A stretch of 36,361 nt of DNA from Desulfovirgula thermocuniculi DSM 16036 (GTDB lineage Bacteria; Bacillota; Desulfotomaculia; Desulfotomaculales; Desulfovirgulaceae), in assembly GCF_000429345.1 (NCBI RefSeq), contig NZ_AUBR01000035.1:1-36361 (forward strand). Reading direction: 5' to 3'. This document shows, in pieces, positions 1-7,991 of this stretch (its first letter is position 1; each line of letters starts with the position of its first letter). The translations under genes and the position numbers were made by a program. The notes beneath the pieces are model-generated. The model did no database searches, was not told the origin of the DNA, and worked only from the letters and a program-made list of their open reading frames with translations.

Positions 1-1
1 A

Positions 2-371
2 GATTCCTTGCCAAATAAGGATAAACTTCCTCACGAATTAAACGCTCAGGTCAGTCTGCCAGTTTTGAGCTTCAGGGGGTTTTGCGACAGTCTCACCAAA
101 GAAGTTCGACATGGTGTCGCCAGATAGAACTATCATTGGCGACGCAAAATATTACACCCTTGTGCGCGGTACCCAGATACCACCAGCCAAATTTTCCATT
201 ATCTCTGAGCATGTATGGCTATTAGAAAAGACAGATAGTAAGATCAAGTTCCTTGTTTTTGGCAATGACAGACGTGTACCTGAGGAATGGTTGGCGAGAT
301 ACGGTCACCTGGTGACGAACGTCCAATTTTTCTTTCTAGACCCGCAGAATGGGGTGTTGAAGCTGAAATAG
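2..371 (+). pseudogene. Frameshifted remnant of a PD-(D/E)XK nuclease-like protein
   Basis: Two overlapping open frames together look like the C-terminal part of one gene. Frame 2 is open from the window edge to a stop at 125-127, and frame 3 carries an 86-residue stretch from an ATG at 111 to the stop at 371. The second part contains IIGDAKYYT, which fits the D-x-K core strand of PD-(D/E)XK nucleases, followed by a hydrophobic strand (KFLVFGNDR) and a short tail. Stops at 39-41 and 66-68 prevent frame 3 from extending upstream, so a frameshift near position 100 is the simplest explanation. The rest of the gene lies off the left edge. Nuclease assignment is from motif only and no family name is claimed. 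Alternatively, 111-371 could be an independent small gene. Confidence 0.4.
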
Positions 372-657
372 TCCTGCAATCTTTTCAGAAGCTCTTGCGC
401 TTGGCCAAAAACTCCGAGGCAGTTAAGGTGCGGGTGGATGGCTGCAGGGTTCGGGTTAACAGGGTCATTTTTCGGTCTGGTGTGCTACGGCTTTAAAAGA
501 GTGGAGTGCGATGATCGAAAGGAAAGGCTTTGCTAACATGCTGTCGGTGGAGAATATGGTCAACGACTTACCTCTCTGGAGAAACCAACCTGGTGGAGTG
601 AAACGGTGACCTGTTGATGCGTTGGGGCGAAGGATTTTTGATTCCCTTTCATTAAGG
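372..657. other. Non-coding stretch, nothing recognised
   Basis: This 286-bp stretch between the nuclease remnant and the metallohydrolase has only short open frames, including a 32-codon one at 511-609 with no clear ribosome binding site. I see no tRNA, terminator or convincing promoter. It may be decayed remains of the same inserted DNA as the upstream nuclease remnant. Confidence 0.4.
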
Positions 658-2256
658 ATGAAACGGGTGGTATTTTTGGCGGCTATTCTCACCTTCTATG
701 ACGGTATCAGCTGCATTGGCGGCAATAAGGTGCTCTTGGAGGACGGCGGCGCGGCTCTCCTTCTCGACTTCGGCACCAACTTCGGAGCCGAGGGCAGGTA
801 CTTCGATGATTTCTTCCAACCGAGGAATACCTTCGGTTTCACAGACCTCCTGGCGCTGGACCTGCTACCACCATTGCAGGGCCTCTACCGGGCCGACCTG
901 GAGTACCCGGAGGTGTGGCAGAGGTGCTCCGCTCACCCGCTGTTCCGGAAGGTGGAAGTGCAAGGGGTTTTGCTTTCCCACGCCCATTATGACCACTGCG
1001 GCTACCTGCCCTACCTCCGGGAAGACATCCCGGTGCTTGCGAGCCTTGCCAGCGCCTTCATCTGCAAGGTTTTGCAGGACACCGGAGGGGGCAACAGGCT
1101 TCAGGATCTCTGCTACGCCGTGCCCCGGGAGCTCAAGGACGGCCTCATCCAGACGGTGCGGGTCACCAAAAGCAATCCCGCCCCGGCTGTACAGCGCCCT
1201 TTCCGGGTTTTCGGGTGCACCGTGGTAACACCTGATGCGGCGTCCTTCTGGGAGCAGTGTGATGCCTCGCGCGAACTCTGCTGCACCCCCCTGATGGCCT
1301 GCAGCGGAGAGGCCGAGGTTGCCGGCCTGAGAGTACGCTTCTGGCCGGTGGACCACTCCGTGCCTGGCGCGGGGGCATTCGCCGTTTTGACTTCCGCGGG
1401 TTGGGTTGTCTATACAGGCGACTTGCGGCTGCACGGAAAGCATGCTTATTTAACCAGGCAGTTTATCAGCGAAGCAACGAAGCTCGGGCCTGTGGCCCTC
1501 ATCTGCGAAGGCACTCACCCAGAAGTGGAGAGGCCCGTGACCGAGGAAGAAGTGGCCGCCAACTGCTTCGAGGCGGTGAAAAGAGAAAGCGGCCTGGTGG
1601 TGGCCGACTTCGGCCCCCGGAACGTGGAGCGCCTGCTGTCGTTCCTGGAGATAGCGGGCGAAACCGGGCGCCGCCTCGCACTCACCGCAAAGGACGTCTA
1701 CCTCCTGGAGGCCCTCAGGGCGGCGGGCGTGCCTGGCGTACCCGACCCGTACACCGACGAGAGAGTGGTTCTCTACATCCAGCCCAAGGCCGAACGGAGG
1801 AAGTGGGAAAAAGCCCTGCTGGCGAGGTTCAGCGAGTGCGCACCCGAAAGGACGGTTGATGCGGCAGAGGTTAAAGCCGACCCCGGCTCCTACATCCTGT
1901 GCTTCTCCTACTACGACTTCCACGCCCTCCTGGACATTGAGCCCAGGGGCGGGACGTACATTTACTCCTCAAGTGAGGCGTTCAACGAGGAAATGCTCAT
2001 CGACCACCAGCGGGTGCGCAACTGGATAGATTTCTTCGGGTTCAGGCTCTACGGCACCCTGGGCCGCGACAGGGAAAAGTCCGGCTTCCACGCCAGCGGC
2101 CACGTCCACGGTCCGGGGATAGAGGAGCTGGTGGAGACGGTGAGGCCGGAAATCCTCATCCCCGTACATACGGAAAACCGGGAGTTTTTCAGGCGGTTTG
2201 AAGGAAGGTGCAGGGTGGTGTTTCCCGAAAAAGGGAAACCATTGGTGCTGGGCTAG
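658..2256 (+). CDS. RNase J-like metallo-beta-lactamase fold hydrolase
   Basis: Predicted zinc metallohydrolase of the RNase J / beta-CASP type, cytoplasmic, most likely a nuclease. About 532 residues, close to the roughly 555 of RNase J. The N-terminus has the family signature FYDGI-IGGNK followed by LLLDFGTNF. The metal-binding motif SHAHYDH lies near residues 107-113. Later ligand motifs are VDHSVPGAGAF, YTGDLRLHG and CEGTHPE. The C-terminal part has ASGHVHGPG and IPVHTENREFF, which match the SGH and P-x-H-T-E elements of beta-CASP enzymes. The start is uncertain: a TTG at 622 is in frame, ATG 658 is given here, and GTG 667 has the best-placed Shine-Dalgarno (AAGGAT, about 8 nt away). The gene stands alone, with 174 bp before the next gene. 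The physiological substrate cannot be read from the sequence. Confidence 0.8.
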   Translation: MKRVVFLAAILTFYDGISCIGGNKVLLEDGGAALLLDFGTNFGAEGRYFDDFFQPRNTFGFTDLLALDLLPPLQGLYRADLEYPEVWQRCSAHPLFRKVEVQGVLLSHAHYDHCGYLPYLREDIPVLASLASAFICKVLQDTGGGNRLQDLCYAVPRELKDGLIQTVRVTKSNPAPAVQRPFRVFGCTVVTPDAASFWEQCDASRELCCTPLMACSGEAEVAGLRVRFWPVDHSVPGAGAFAVLTSAGWVVYTGDLRLHGKHAYLTRQFISEATKLGPVALICEGTHPEVERPVTEEEVAANCFEAVKRESGLVVADFGPRNVERLLSFLEIAGETGRRLALTAKDVYLLEALRAAGVPGVPDPYTDERVVLYIQPKAERRKWEKALLARFSECAPERTVDAAEVKADPGSYILCFSYYDFHALLDIEPRGGTYIYSSSEAFNEEMLIDHQRVRNWIDFFGFRLYGTLGRDREKSGFHASGHVHGPGIEELVETVRPEILIPVHTENREFFRRFEGRCRVVFPEKGKPLVLG

Positions 2257-2430
2257 ACATTGGGATTTAAACTTGGGGTTAAAGGAATTGCTTTATCCGG
2301 TGTCGAATGCTGCTTTGAAGGGACACATGGGTACCACCTGGTCAAAATGTGATGGGGTAAGGGTAGGTCGATAGCGTGTCCCGAAAATTCGAAAATTACA
2401 GATGTTAAGCAAGTTTGGGGGGATGATGCC

Positions 2431-2886
2431 TTGTACAGCCGCTACTTCGAGGACTTTCAGGTGGGCGAGGAATTCGTGACCAAGGGACGCACCGTGACCG
2501 ACGCGGATTTGGTCAACTTCGCGGGTCTTTCGGGAAACTTTAATCCCATTCACGTGGACGAACACTTCGCTGCCCGCACGCCGTTTAAGAGGCGTGTGGC
2601 CCACGGACTGCTCACCCTGTCGGTGCTGCTCGGCCTGTGGGACCGCCTGGGCCTAGTGGAGGATACGGTAGTAGCCCACGTGGCCATGACCGATGTGCGT
2701 TTTGTTAGGCCTGTATTTGTTGGAGACTCTCTGTACGCGCGAATAAGAGTGCTGGAAAAGCAAGACACTGGAAAACCGGACCGTGGAGTGCTAGTGCTGG
2801 AGGCAAAAGCCTTCAATCAGAATAACGAAGAAGTGCTCTCCTGCGTTAACTATTTGATGGTTCTCAAAAAGGGAGGCCAGGACTAA
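2431..2886 (+). CDS. MaoC-like hot-dog acyl-CoA dehydratase/hydratase
   Basis: A 151-residue single hot-dog domain of the MaoC / (R)-specific enoyl-CoA hydratase type, expected to hydrate or dehydrate acyl-CoA thioesters in the cytoplasm. YFEDFQVGEEF at the start and the hydratase motif at residues 34-42 (SGNFNPIHV) are typical. In characterised R-hydratases this motif is D-x-N-P-x-H with Asp and His catalytic. Here the His (residue 41) is kept but the Asp position is Asn36, so activity may be altered. The start is TTG at 2431 after a G-rich Shine-Dalgarno (GGGGGG near 2417-2422); no in-frame ATG lies just upstream. The gene is separated by one base from the acyl-CoA ligase that follows, so the two are almost certainly co-transcribed and probably act on the same acyl-CoA. 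Confidence 0.85.
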   Translation: MYSRYFEDFQVGEEFVTKGRTVTDADLVNFAGLSGNFNPIHVDEHFAARTPFKRRVAHGLLTLSVLLGLWDRLGLVEDTVVAHVAMTDVRFVRPVFVGDSLYARIRVLEKQDTGKPDRGVLVLEAKAFNQNNEEVLSCVNYLMVLKKGGQD

Positions 2887-2887
2887 T

Positions 2888-4480
2888 ATGCTGACGCGTA
2901 CCGATAAGAAGCTTAATCTGCTTTCGGACTATCTCCGCGAGGCGGCCCATGCCGCGCCCTACCAGGAACTCATCGTAGGCGAGGGCTACCGCGTCACCTA
3001 TGGCGAAACCTGGGAAAAGGTCACTCACCTCGCCAAGTTCTTCCTTAAGGCCGGCGTGCGACGGGGTGACGCTATCGCTTACCTATTTCCGCCCGGGCCC
3101 GAATTTCTCTACACCTATATGGCCGGGGCTAGGATTGGCGCCTTATTGGTGGGCCTCAACCCCCGCTACACCCGGCCGGAGCTGGAGTACATCCTTGACA
3201 ACTCCAGGCCACGGGTGCTGGCCCTGGCGGGTTCTTTGGGCGGCGTAGACTGGCAGAAACTTGGATCCGAGCTGGCCGGAAGGTGTCCAAGCCTGGAGAC
3301 CCTGCTGGTGTGCGGTGAGGAGGCTGCGGTTCCAGGCGCGGTAAGCCTGGACGAGGCCCTGAGGAAGGGGGCTGCCGTAGAGGACGCGGTGCTACGTGAA
3401 GCTGAGGCCGTCGTGAGCACCGACGACGGCGTGCTGGTGGTCTACACCTCCGGCACAACGGGCCGGCCCAAGGGCGCGGTGCTGACCCACCGCAACATCA
3501 TCACCAACATTCTGGCCGAGACCCGTGAGTGGGACATCGGGCCGCGGGACCGCCTCATGTTCCACCTGCCGGTCAACCACGTGGGCGGAGCCACCGAACT
3601 TTCCTTCGCCGCCATCATGGGCAAGGCCACCCTAGTGGCCCTACCTTCCTTCCACCCGGTAAAGACATTAGAAATGGTGGCCCGGGAGCGCGTCACGCTC
3701 CTGGGGCAGGTGCCCACCATGTTCGCCATGGAATTCGCCCTGCCTGACTTCGGGAAGTTCGACCTCTCCAGCGTGCGGCTGGCCGTGGTCTCAGGGGCCC
3801 CGCCCACCCGGGAGGTCATCAAGGGCATGTTCCGCATCTGCGCAGACGTCCGCACCGGCTACGGCATGACTGAGGTGGCCGGCTTTGCGACCTACACGGC
3901 TCCCGGAGACGACGTGGAAACGGTGTTTTCCACGGTGGGCAAAATAGCGCCCGAGTTCGAGCTAAAAATCGTGGACGCCAACCGGCGGGAGTTACCCCCG
4001 GGAGAGGTGGGCGAGGTCGCCCTGCGGGGCGAGTTCGTGATGAAGGAGTACCTGCGCCTCCCCGAAGAGACGGCTAAGGCCGTGGACCCGGAAGGCTGGT
4101 TCTACACCGGAGACCTGGGAGTGCTGGACGAGCGGGGCTACCTCAGATTGGTGGGTCGGCTCAAAGAAATGTACATCACCGGCGGCTACAACGTCTACCC
4201 TGCGGAAATCGAGGACGCTCTCACCCGGCACCCGGCGGTGCTGATGGCCGCCTGCCTGGGTGTACCGGACCCCGTACTGGGGGAAGTAGGCCGAGCCTAT
4301 ATCGTATGCCGGCCTGGTATGACAGTAGGAGAGGCCGAACTGGTAGCCTTCCTGCGCGAACGTCTGGCCGACTATAAGATCCCACGGCAGTACGTCTTCC
4401 GTGAGGCCCTACCCCTCACCCCCCTGGGCAAGATCGACAAGAAAGCCCTGGCCGAGGAGATCCGAGCCGAAAAACGGTAA
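2888..4480 (+). CDS. AMP-dependent acyl-CoA synthetase (ligase)
   Basis: An ANL-superfamily enzyme of 530 residues that activates a carboxylic acid with ATP to an acyl-adenylate and then transfers it to CoA. The phosphate-binding loop YTSGTTGRPKG is at about residues 186-196. GYGMTEVAG (adenine site), YTGDLGVLDERGY and GRLKEMYITGGYNVYP (hinge and A8 core) follow, and PLTPLGKIDKKAL near the C-terminus supplies the catalytic lysine. Length is normal and the reading frame is intact. It starts one base after the MaoC-like gene and probably feeds it. The specific acid (fatty, aromatic or other) cannot be deduced, but medium- to long-chain or aromatic acids are the usual substrates of this subgroup. 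A hairpin lies just downstream. Confidence 0.9.
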   Translation: MLTRTDKKLNLLSDYLREAAHAAPYQELIVGEGYRVTYGETWEKVTHLAKFFLKAGVRRGDAIAYLFPPGPEFLYTYMAGARIGALLVGLNPRYTRPELEYILDNSRPRVLALAGSLGGVDWQKLGSELAGRCPSLETLLVCGEEAAVPGAVSLDEALRKGAAVEDAVLREAEAVVSTDDGVLVVYTSGTTGRPKGAVLTHRNIITNILAETREWDIGPRDRLMFHLPVNHVGGATELSFAAIMGKATLVALPSFHPVKTLEMVARERVTLLGQVPTMFAMEFALPDFGKFDLSSVRLAVVSGAPPTREVIKGMFRICADVRTGYGMTEVAGFATYTAPGDDVETVFSTVGKIAPEFELKIVDANRRELPPGEVGEVALRGEFVMKEYLRLPEETAKAVDPEGWFYTGDLGVLDERGYLRLVGRLKEMYITGGYNVYPAEIEDALTRHPAVLMAACLGVPDPVLGEVGRAYIVCRPGMTVGEAELVAFLRERLADYKIPRQYVFREALPLTPLGKIDKKALAEEIRAEKR

Positions 4481-4515
4481 CAAAGCCCTAGGTCACCATT
4501 ATGATAAAACGAAAA

Positions 4516-4541
4516 GCCCACCGGTCTCTTTCCCGGCGGGC
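4516..4541. terminator. Probable intrinsic terminator, possibly bidirectional
   Basis: A 9-bp stem (GCCCACCGG / CCGGCGGGC, one mismatch) with an 8-nt loop lies 36 bp after the acyl-CoA ligase stop. Read on the minus strand it is followed by TTTTCGTTTT, so it could also end transcripts arriving from the ATPase gene. Confidence 0.55.
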
Positions 4542-4867
4542 CTGGCCCTTTCTTCGCTTTCCCGCAGGCTGGCTTGGCTTGGGTTTAGTATGTTCGCAAA
4601 AATTGCTAATGAGTTGCTAATATATTTGCAAATGAACCCTTCCGAACCCCTTGATTTTACCGGGTATCCGCCCGGATTGTTTCGGATTTCCATTAGCAAC
4701 CAGGTCCCGGAACACTTGATTTTTCTAGGTCTGGCAAGCACTCTAGCTTCTTGTAAACTTCCTTAGCGAAAGTTAACAAGGCCCGGAATTCCTTGTAAAT
4801 CAAGGCTTCCGGGGAGATGAACTCGGTATGCCCCCCCAAAAATAGCGAGGTGCAGTATTTAAAAGCC
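4542..4867. other. Intergenic region with a short open minus-strand frame
   Basis: The 326-bp gap between the converging ligase and ATPase genes holds no recognised gene. On the minus strand a frame is open from the end of the ATPase gene down to a TAA at 4693-4695. Its inferred peptide contains EALIYKEFRALLTFAKEVYKKL, split here as EALIYKEFRALL and TFAKEVYKKL, which would form a charged amphipathic helix. There is no good start codon or ribosome binding site, so it may be the tail of a decayed gene. Confidence 0.3.
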
Positions 4868-6337
4868 CTACTGCAGGGAACTCACACCTTGCTTTGATTC
4901 TTTTTCTGCATGACCCAAAAGATAAAGAAAAGCAAACGCCGGAATCTTAATCACAGGTGTAGCGGTCTTAAATGGCAGCACACCGTAATCATCTGCATTT
5001 TTCGTAATGAGCAAGGCTCCCAAAGTATCTGGCAAATCGGCAAGTTCCACCAAGACGTCATTTTTTTTGAGAGAAGTCTCTTCTTTATATTTAACCTCGA
5101 GCAATATTTTTCCTTTCGGCAAGGAAACAACTATATCTACTTCCTTATTCCCTCCTTTACCCCGAAAGTACCCTATAGTTGGGAGCACCGGGTAGTAAAA
5201 GGCGGCTACGTGTTTAAAAACCGCCGTCTCCACAATCACTCCCATTTCATTAGGGTCTGATAAAACGCTTTCATCCAAGAGAAGGACGGCATTTCGTAAA
5301 GCAGCATCCGCTACATATACTTTCGGCTTTCTCTTTAACACCTTTTTCCCACCTACTTCTACGGGATTGCTAATATAAATCAGGTTGGATTGTTCCAGGA
5401 GGCTCAGATAATGAGCTACCGTCTGGCGGGATACCTGCATCTCCTTGGCCAATGATTCCTGCACAATTATTCCCCCACTATGAAGGCAGAGGTAAAGAAA
5501 AATTTTCTCGAGGTCGTTAACATTTCTTGTTCCAAAGAGTGCCGTCAAATCTCTTTTTAACACCTTGTCCGCTACGTCTTCGCGCAGGACACGCTGCGCA
5601 AAAGCAGTATCATCGGACAAAGCAAGCTCGGGAAACCCCCCAACTAAAAGGTAACGGTGAAAATGTTTTTGCAAACCGGATAAAATGAACATTAATTCAC
5701 TTAATTCACTTTTGCTAAGGTAATGCAACCTGGTCGGCTTTATCCCCCTGCGAAGAGATGGTCTCTCCGGCACACCAATTAGCTCTATATACTCGTAAAA
5801 TGAAAGGGTGGGAATTTTTACCGTCACCCACCTACCCACCCCACTTTCTATACCGCGGGCAGCAAGAACAGGTGCGGCAGAGCCGGTAACCATTATCCGA
5901 TAGCGAAAATTGCCATCATAAAGCACCTTCAACCACTTATCCCAGTCCCTCGCATATTGAATTTCATCAAAGAAAAGATATAACACGTCATCCCCATTAC
6001 CACATACGTTGTGCATAAAGAGCTCCACCAGTTTTCCCATATCGAAAAATTTCAATAAAGGGTGATCATAGGAAAGGTACAGTATCCTCCTAGCAGGAAA
6101 CCCCTGACTCAAAAGATCTCCTATCATCTGGTACATTAGGGTTGTTTTTCCGACCCTTCTCGCCCCGGAGAGAAAAACTATGCGGCGCACTTTCGGGTGC
6201 ATCAATACCCTCTTTATTTCATAAAAGGCTACCCTCCTGACGGGCTTGTTCATTTCCTTTAAAACGGTACCCGTCGTCCACCAGGGGTTAAAATTCATCA
6301 TTACCTTTAGGGCCTGCTCTTCACTTAGAAAGGGCAT
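4868..6337 (-). CDS. AAA ATPase with DUF4143-type C-terminal domain
   Basis: A 489-residue ATP-binding protein of the AAA_14/DUF4143 family, widespread in bacteria and archaea and of unknown cellular role. From the N-terminus: Walker A GARRVGKT (about residues 58-65), Walker B LFFDEIQ (about 121-127), a sensor-like MVTGSAAP, a central winged-helix-like region (QESLAKEMQVSRQTVAHYL), and a C-terminal PD-(D/E)XK-like segment with EVDIVV and ILLEVKYK. ATG 6337 is chosen; a TTG five codons upstream (6352) is in frame but has no ribosome binding site. The gene is clearly AT-richer than its neighbours and has its own promoter, so it probably arrived by transfer. It is transcribed toward the ligase and has no operon partner. 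It may belong to a defence or mobile-DNA function, but that is a guess. Confidence 0.82.
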   Translation of the reverse strand: MPFLSEEQALKVMMNFNPWWTTGTVLKEMNKPVRRVAFYEIKRVLMHPKVRRIVFLSGARRVGKTTLMYQMIGDLLSQGFPARRILYLSYDHPLLKFFDMGKLVELFMHNVCGNGDDVLYLFFDEIQYARDWDKWLKVLYDGNFRYRIMVTGSAAPVLAARGIESGVGRWVTVKIPTLSFYEYIELIGVPERPSLRRGIKPTRLHYLSKSELSELMFILSGLQKHFHRYLLVGGFPELALSDDTAFAQRVLREDVADKVLKRDLTALFGTRNVNDLEKIFLYLCLHSGGIIVQESLAKEMQVSRQTVAHYLSLLEQSNLIYISNPVEVGGKKVLKRKPKVYVADAALRNAVLLLDESVLSDPNEMGVIVETAVFKHVAAFYYPVLPTIGYFRGKGGNKEVDIVVSLPKGKILLEVKYKEETSLKKNDVLVELADLPDTLGALLITKNADDYGVLPFKTATPVIKIPAFAFLYLLGHAEKESKQGVSSLQ

Positions 6338-6374
6338 CAACCACACCACCAAAAATCAAAATATTGTCCGTCCC

Positions 6375-6404
6375 ATTTTACATTTTTCCTTGCATTTTGT
6401 AAAG
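6375..6404 (-). promoter_or_regulatory. Promoter of the AAA ATPase gene
   Basis: On the minus strand, TTTACA (6404-6399) and TAAAAT (6380-6375) are separated by 18 bp and lie 38 bp upstream of the ATPase start. A second TTTACATTTT copy at 6410-6419 (plus strand) and the facing TGTAAA form a partial inverted repeat that could be an operator. Confidence 0.6.
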
Positions 6405-6436
6405 TATGGTTTACATTTTCTCCGCATAGATAAAAG

Positions 6437-6461
6437 AGCCGGGGACCGAATTGCCCCGGCT
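6437..6461 (-). terminator. Intrinsic terminator of the catabolic cluster
   Basis: A perfect 8-bp stem (AGCCGGGG / CCCCGGCT) with a 9-nt loop. On the minus strand it is followed by CTTTTATC, so it probably ends the transcript coming from the transporter gene. On the plus strand GCTTTT follows, so it may work both ways. Confidence 0.65.
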
Positions 6462-6493
6462 GCTTTTGCGCATTAGTTGCTCCTTTCACCGGC

Positions 6494-6510
6494 CCGGCAC
6501 CATGTGCCGG
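6494..6510. terminator. Second hairpin downstream of the transporter gene
   Basis: A compact 7-bp stem (CCGGCAC / GTGCCGG) with a 3-nt loop, 10 bp after the transporter stop and followed on the plus strand by a pyrimidine-rich CTCTTTCTCTTT. It stands directly in front of the stronger hairpin at 6437-6461. Confidence 0.4.
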
Positions 6511-6520
6511 CTCTTTCTCT

Positions 6521-7768
6521 TTATCTCGCCGCCTCCACAGCCTTTTTCTTGGCCGCGAAGGCAAAGTGATCCCTCTCCGTAATGAGCGACATCAGCACGC
6601 CAAACACGATGGCCCAGAAGGGGGCGCCGATGTTGAACAGGGAAACGTTGGCAGCGGCCACAAAGAAGGCCACCAAAGCGCCCTTGCGGAACTTCTGGCT
6701 GAAAGCAATCTCAAAAACGCTGCTGAAAACCTCAAACATGGCCAGGCCCGCCACCACCTGCATAAATTCCGCCGGCGCCAGCTTGGCGCTCTCCACCCCT
6801 ATTTTGGCCAGCAGACCTATGCTCACCCAGAAGACGCCCTCAAAGAAGGCGGCTATCCACCTGTGCTCCTTCGGACCGGCAATATCGCTGGAACAAATGG
6901 CCGTGCTCGGGCCCGCCGTTACCCCCGTGTGTCCGCAGAAAAGGGCATTAATGAAGGTTATCACGGAGGGAACCGTATACATGGCATTTACCGGCGGCGT
7001 ATAACCCCGGGAAAGCAGCACGCCTACCGCCTGGATGTTCTGCACGCCCACGACCATAAAGAAGAGGGGGATGCCGAGCTCGACGATGCTCTTGAGGGAA
7101 AATTCCGGCGATACGAACACCGGCCTGGCCACTTCCCAGGCCACGGGAATGGACTTGGTCATGCCGTTAACCTTTAGCAGCACCGCCCCCACGATCATGG
7201 CCACCACGACGCCGGGTATTTTCGACGACAATCCTTTAAAGTAGTACCAGAGGGCAAAGACCAGGATCATGATGCCGTAAACCGCCGGCAGCTTCATGGC
7301 ATTGCCGAAGGCGTTGATGCCAAAGCTCAAAAGAACTCCGCCCACCATCCCCAGCATGATGGGCACGGGGATGTGCTCAATGACGGCCTTGATGGCCCCC
7401 GTGGCCGTAAGGAGAAGCACCACCAGCGCCACCGTCATGTAGACGCCTGCTGCCTGGTAAATGGTCCCGCCGCCGGCCAGGTACTTCCCGATGAGCACCG
7501 CGCCGGGAATGCTCCAGGCAATGACCACCGGCGTGCGGTAGTAGAGGGCCATGAACATGGTGGCCAGCCCGCCCATAAGGAAAATGATAAAAATCCAGGA
7601 GACGGCAACTTCATCCGGCAGCTTGCCCTGCTTGGCGGCGTTCATGACGATCATCCCCGGGCCCATGCTGCTGAACAGGGCCCCGATAAGGCCCGTCGTC
7701 ACCCCGGGGAAGGAAAGGTTTTTAAAGAGTTCCCTGATGCTCTCCGTTAAGCTGTAGCCCCTTTCCAT
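6521..7768 (-). CDS. BenE-family benzoate/aromatic acid transporter
   Basis: A polytopic inner-membrane protein of about 415 residues related to BenE benzoate/H+ symporters. The segment TPVVIAWSIPGAVLIGKYL is the family hallmark (P-x-x-x-A-W-S-x-P-G-A), and roughly eleven or twelve hydrophobic segments follow, including GHTGVTAGPSTAICSS, a typical broken-helix substrate site. Start choice: ATG 7768 has AAAGGAA 8 nt upstream. ATG 7786 and ATG/GTG at 7876/7879 are in frame, the last with GGGAGGTG too close to the ATG. It is the last gene of the cluster and is preceded by a 112- to 223-bp gap, so it may also have separate expression. Its position suggests that it imports the acid degraded by the other genes. 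Benzoate itself is unlikely to be the substrate, because no benzoate-activating or ring-reducing enzyme is near. Confidence 0.8.
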   Translation of the reverse strand: MERGYSLTESIRELFKNLSFPGVTTGLIGALFSSMGPGMIVMNAAKQGKLPDEVAVSWIFIIFLMGGLATMFMALYYRTPVVIAWSIPGAVLIGKYLAGGGTIYQAAGVYMTVALVVLLLTATGAIKAVIEHIPVPIMLGMVGGVLLSFGINAFGNAMKLPAVYGIMILVFALWYYFKGLSSKIPGVVVAMIVGAVLLKVNGMTKSIPVAWEVARPVFVSPEFSLKSIVELGIPLFFMVVGVQNIQAVGVLLSRGYTPPVNAMYTVPSVITFINALFCGHTGVTAGPSTAICSSDIAGPKEHRWIAAFFEGVFWVSIGLLAKIGVESAKLAPAEFMQVVAGLAMFEVFSSVFEIAFSQKFRKGALVAFFVAAANVSLFNIGAPFWAIVFGVLMSLITERDHFAFAAKKKAVEAAR

Positions 7769-7921
7769 GAGCGGGTTTCCTTTCATAGCGCGTACCAACT
7801 GCCTCCTTCCGGCAATGTAAGTTGTGGAGACGCTTTGCGGCCGGGTTAATAAATCTAGCAAGCGTGCCCGCAGCATCACCTCCCTAAGCCTCGCGAACTC
7901 TTATGTCCGCTCCCGCCAAAA

Positions 7922-7940
7922 GGGGTGGGGAGGGGGAGGG
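7922..7940 (+). other. G-quadruplex-forming tract before the transporter gene
   Basis: The plus strand has GGGG, GGGG, GGGGG and GGG separated by single bases (T, A, A), a textbook intramolecular quadruplex pattern. It lies in the template strand between the LarA-like gene and the transporter gene, where it could hinder the polymerase. Confidence 0.45.
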
Positions 7941-7991
7941 CCCGGCCTTTTAAGCCGGCCGCACCCCCTAAACCTGCTTCCGTTGCCGGGG

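Noticed and set aside
287-496. Short plus-strand open frame after the nuclease remnant
   Set aside because: It overlaps the remnant in another frame, has no ribosome binding site and resembles no family.
6566-7757. Several plus-strand open frames opposite the transporter gene
   Set aside because: They are antisense shadows of a well-supported membrane protein gene in high-GC DNA.
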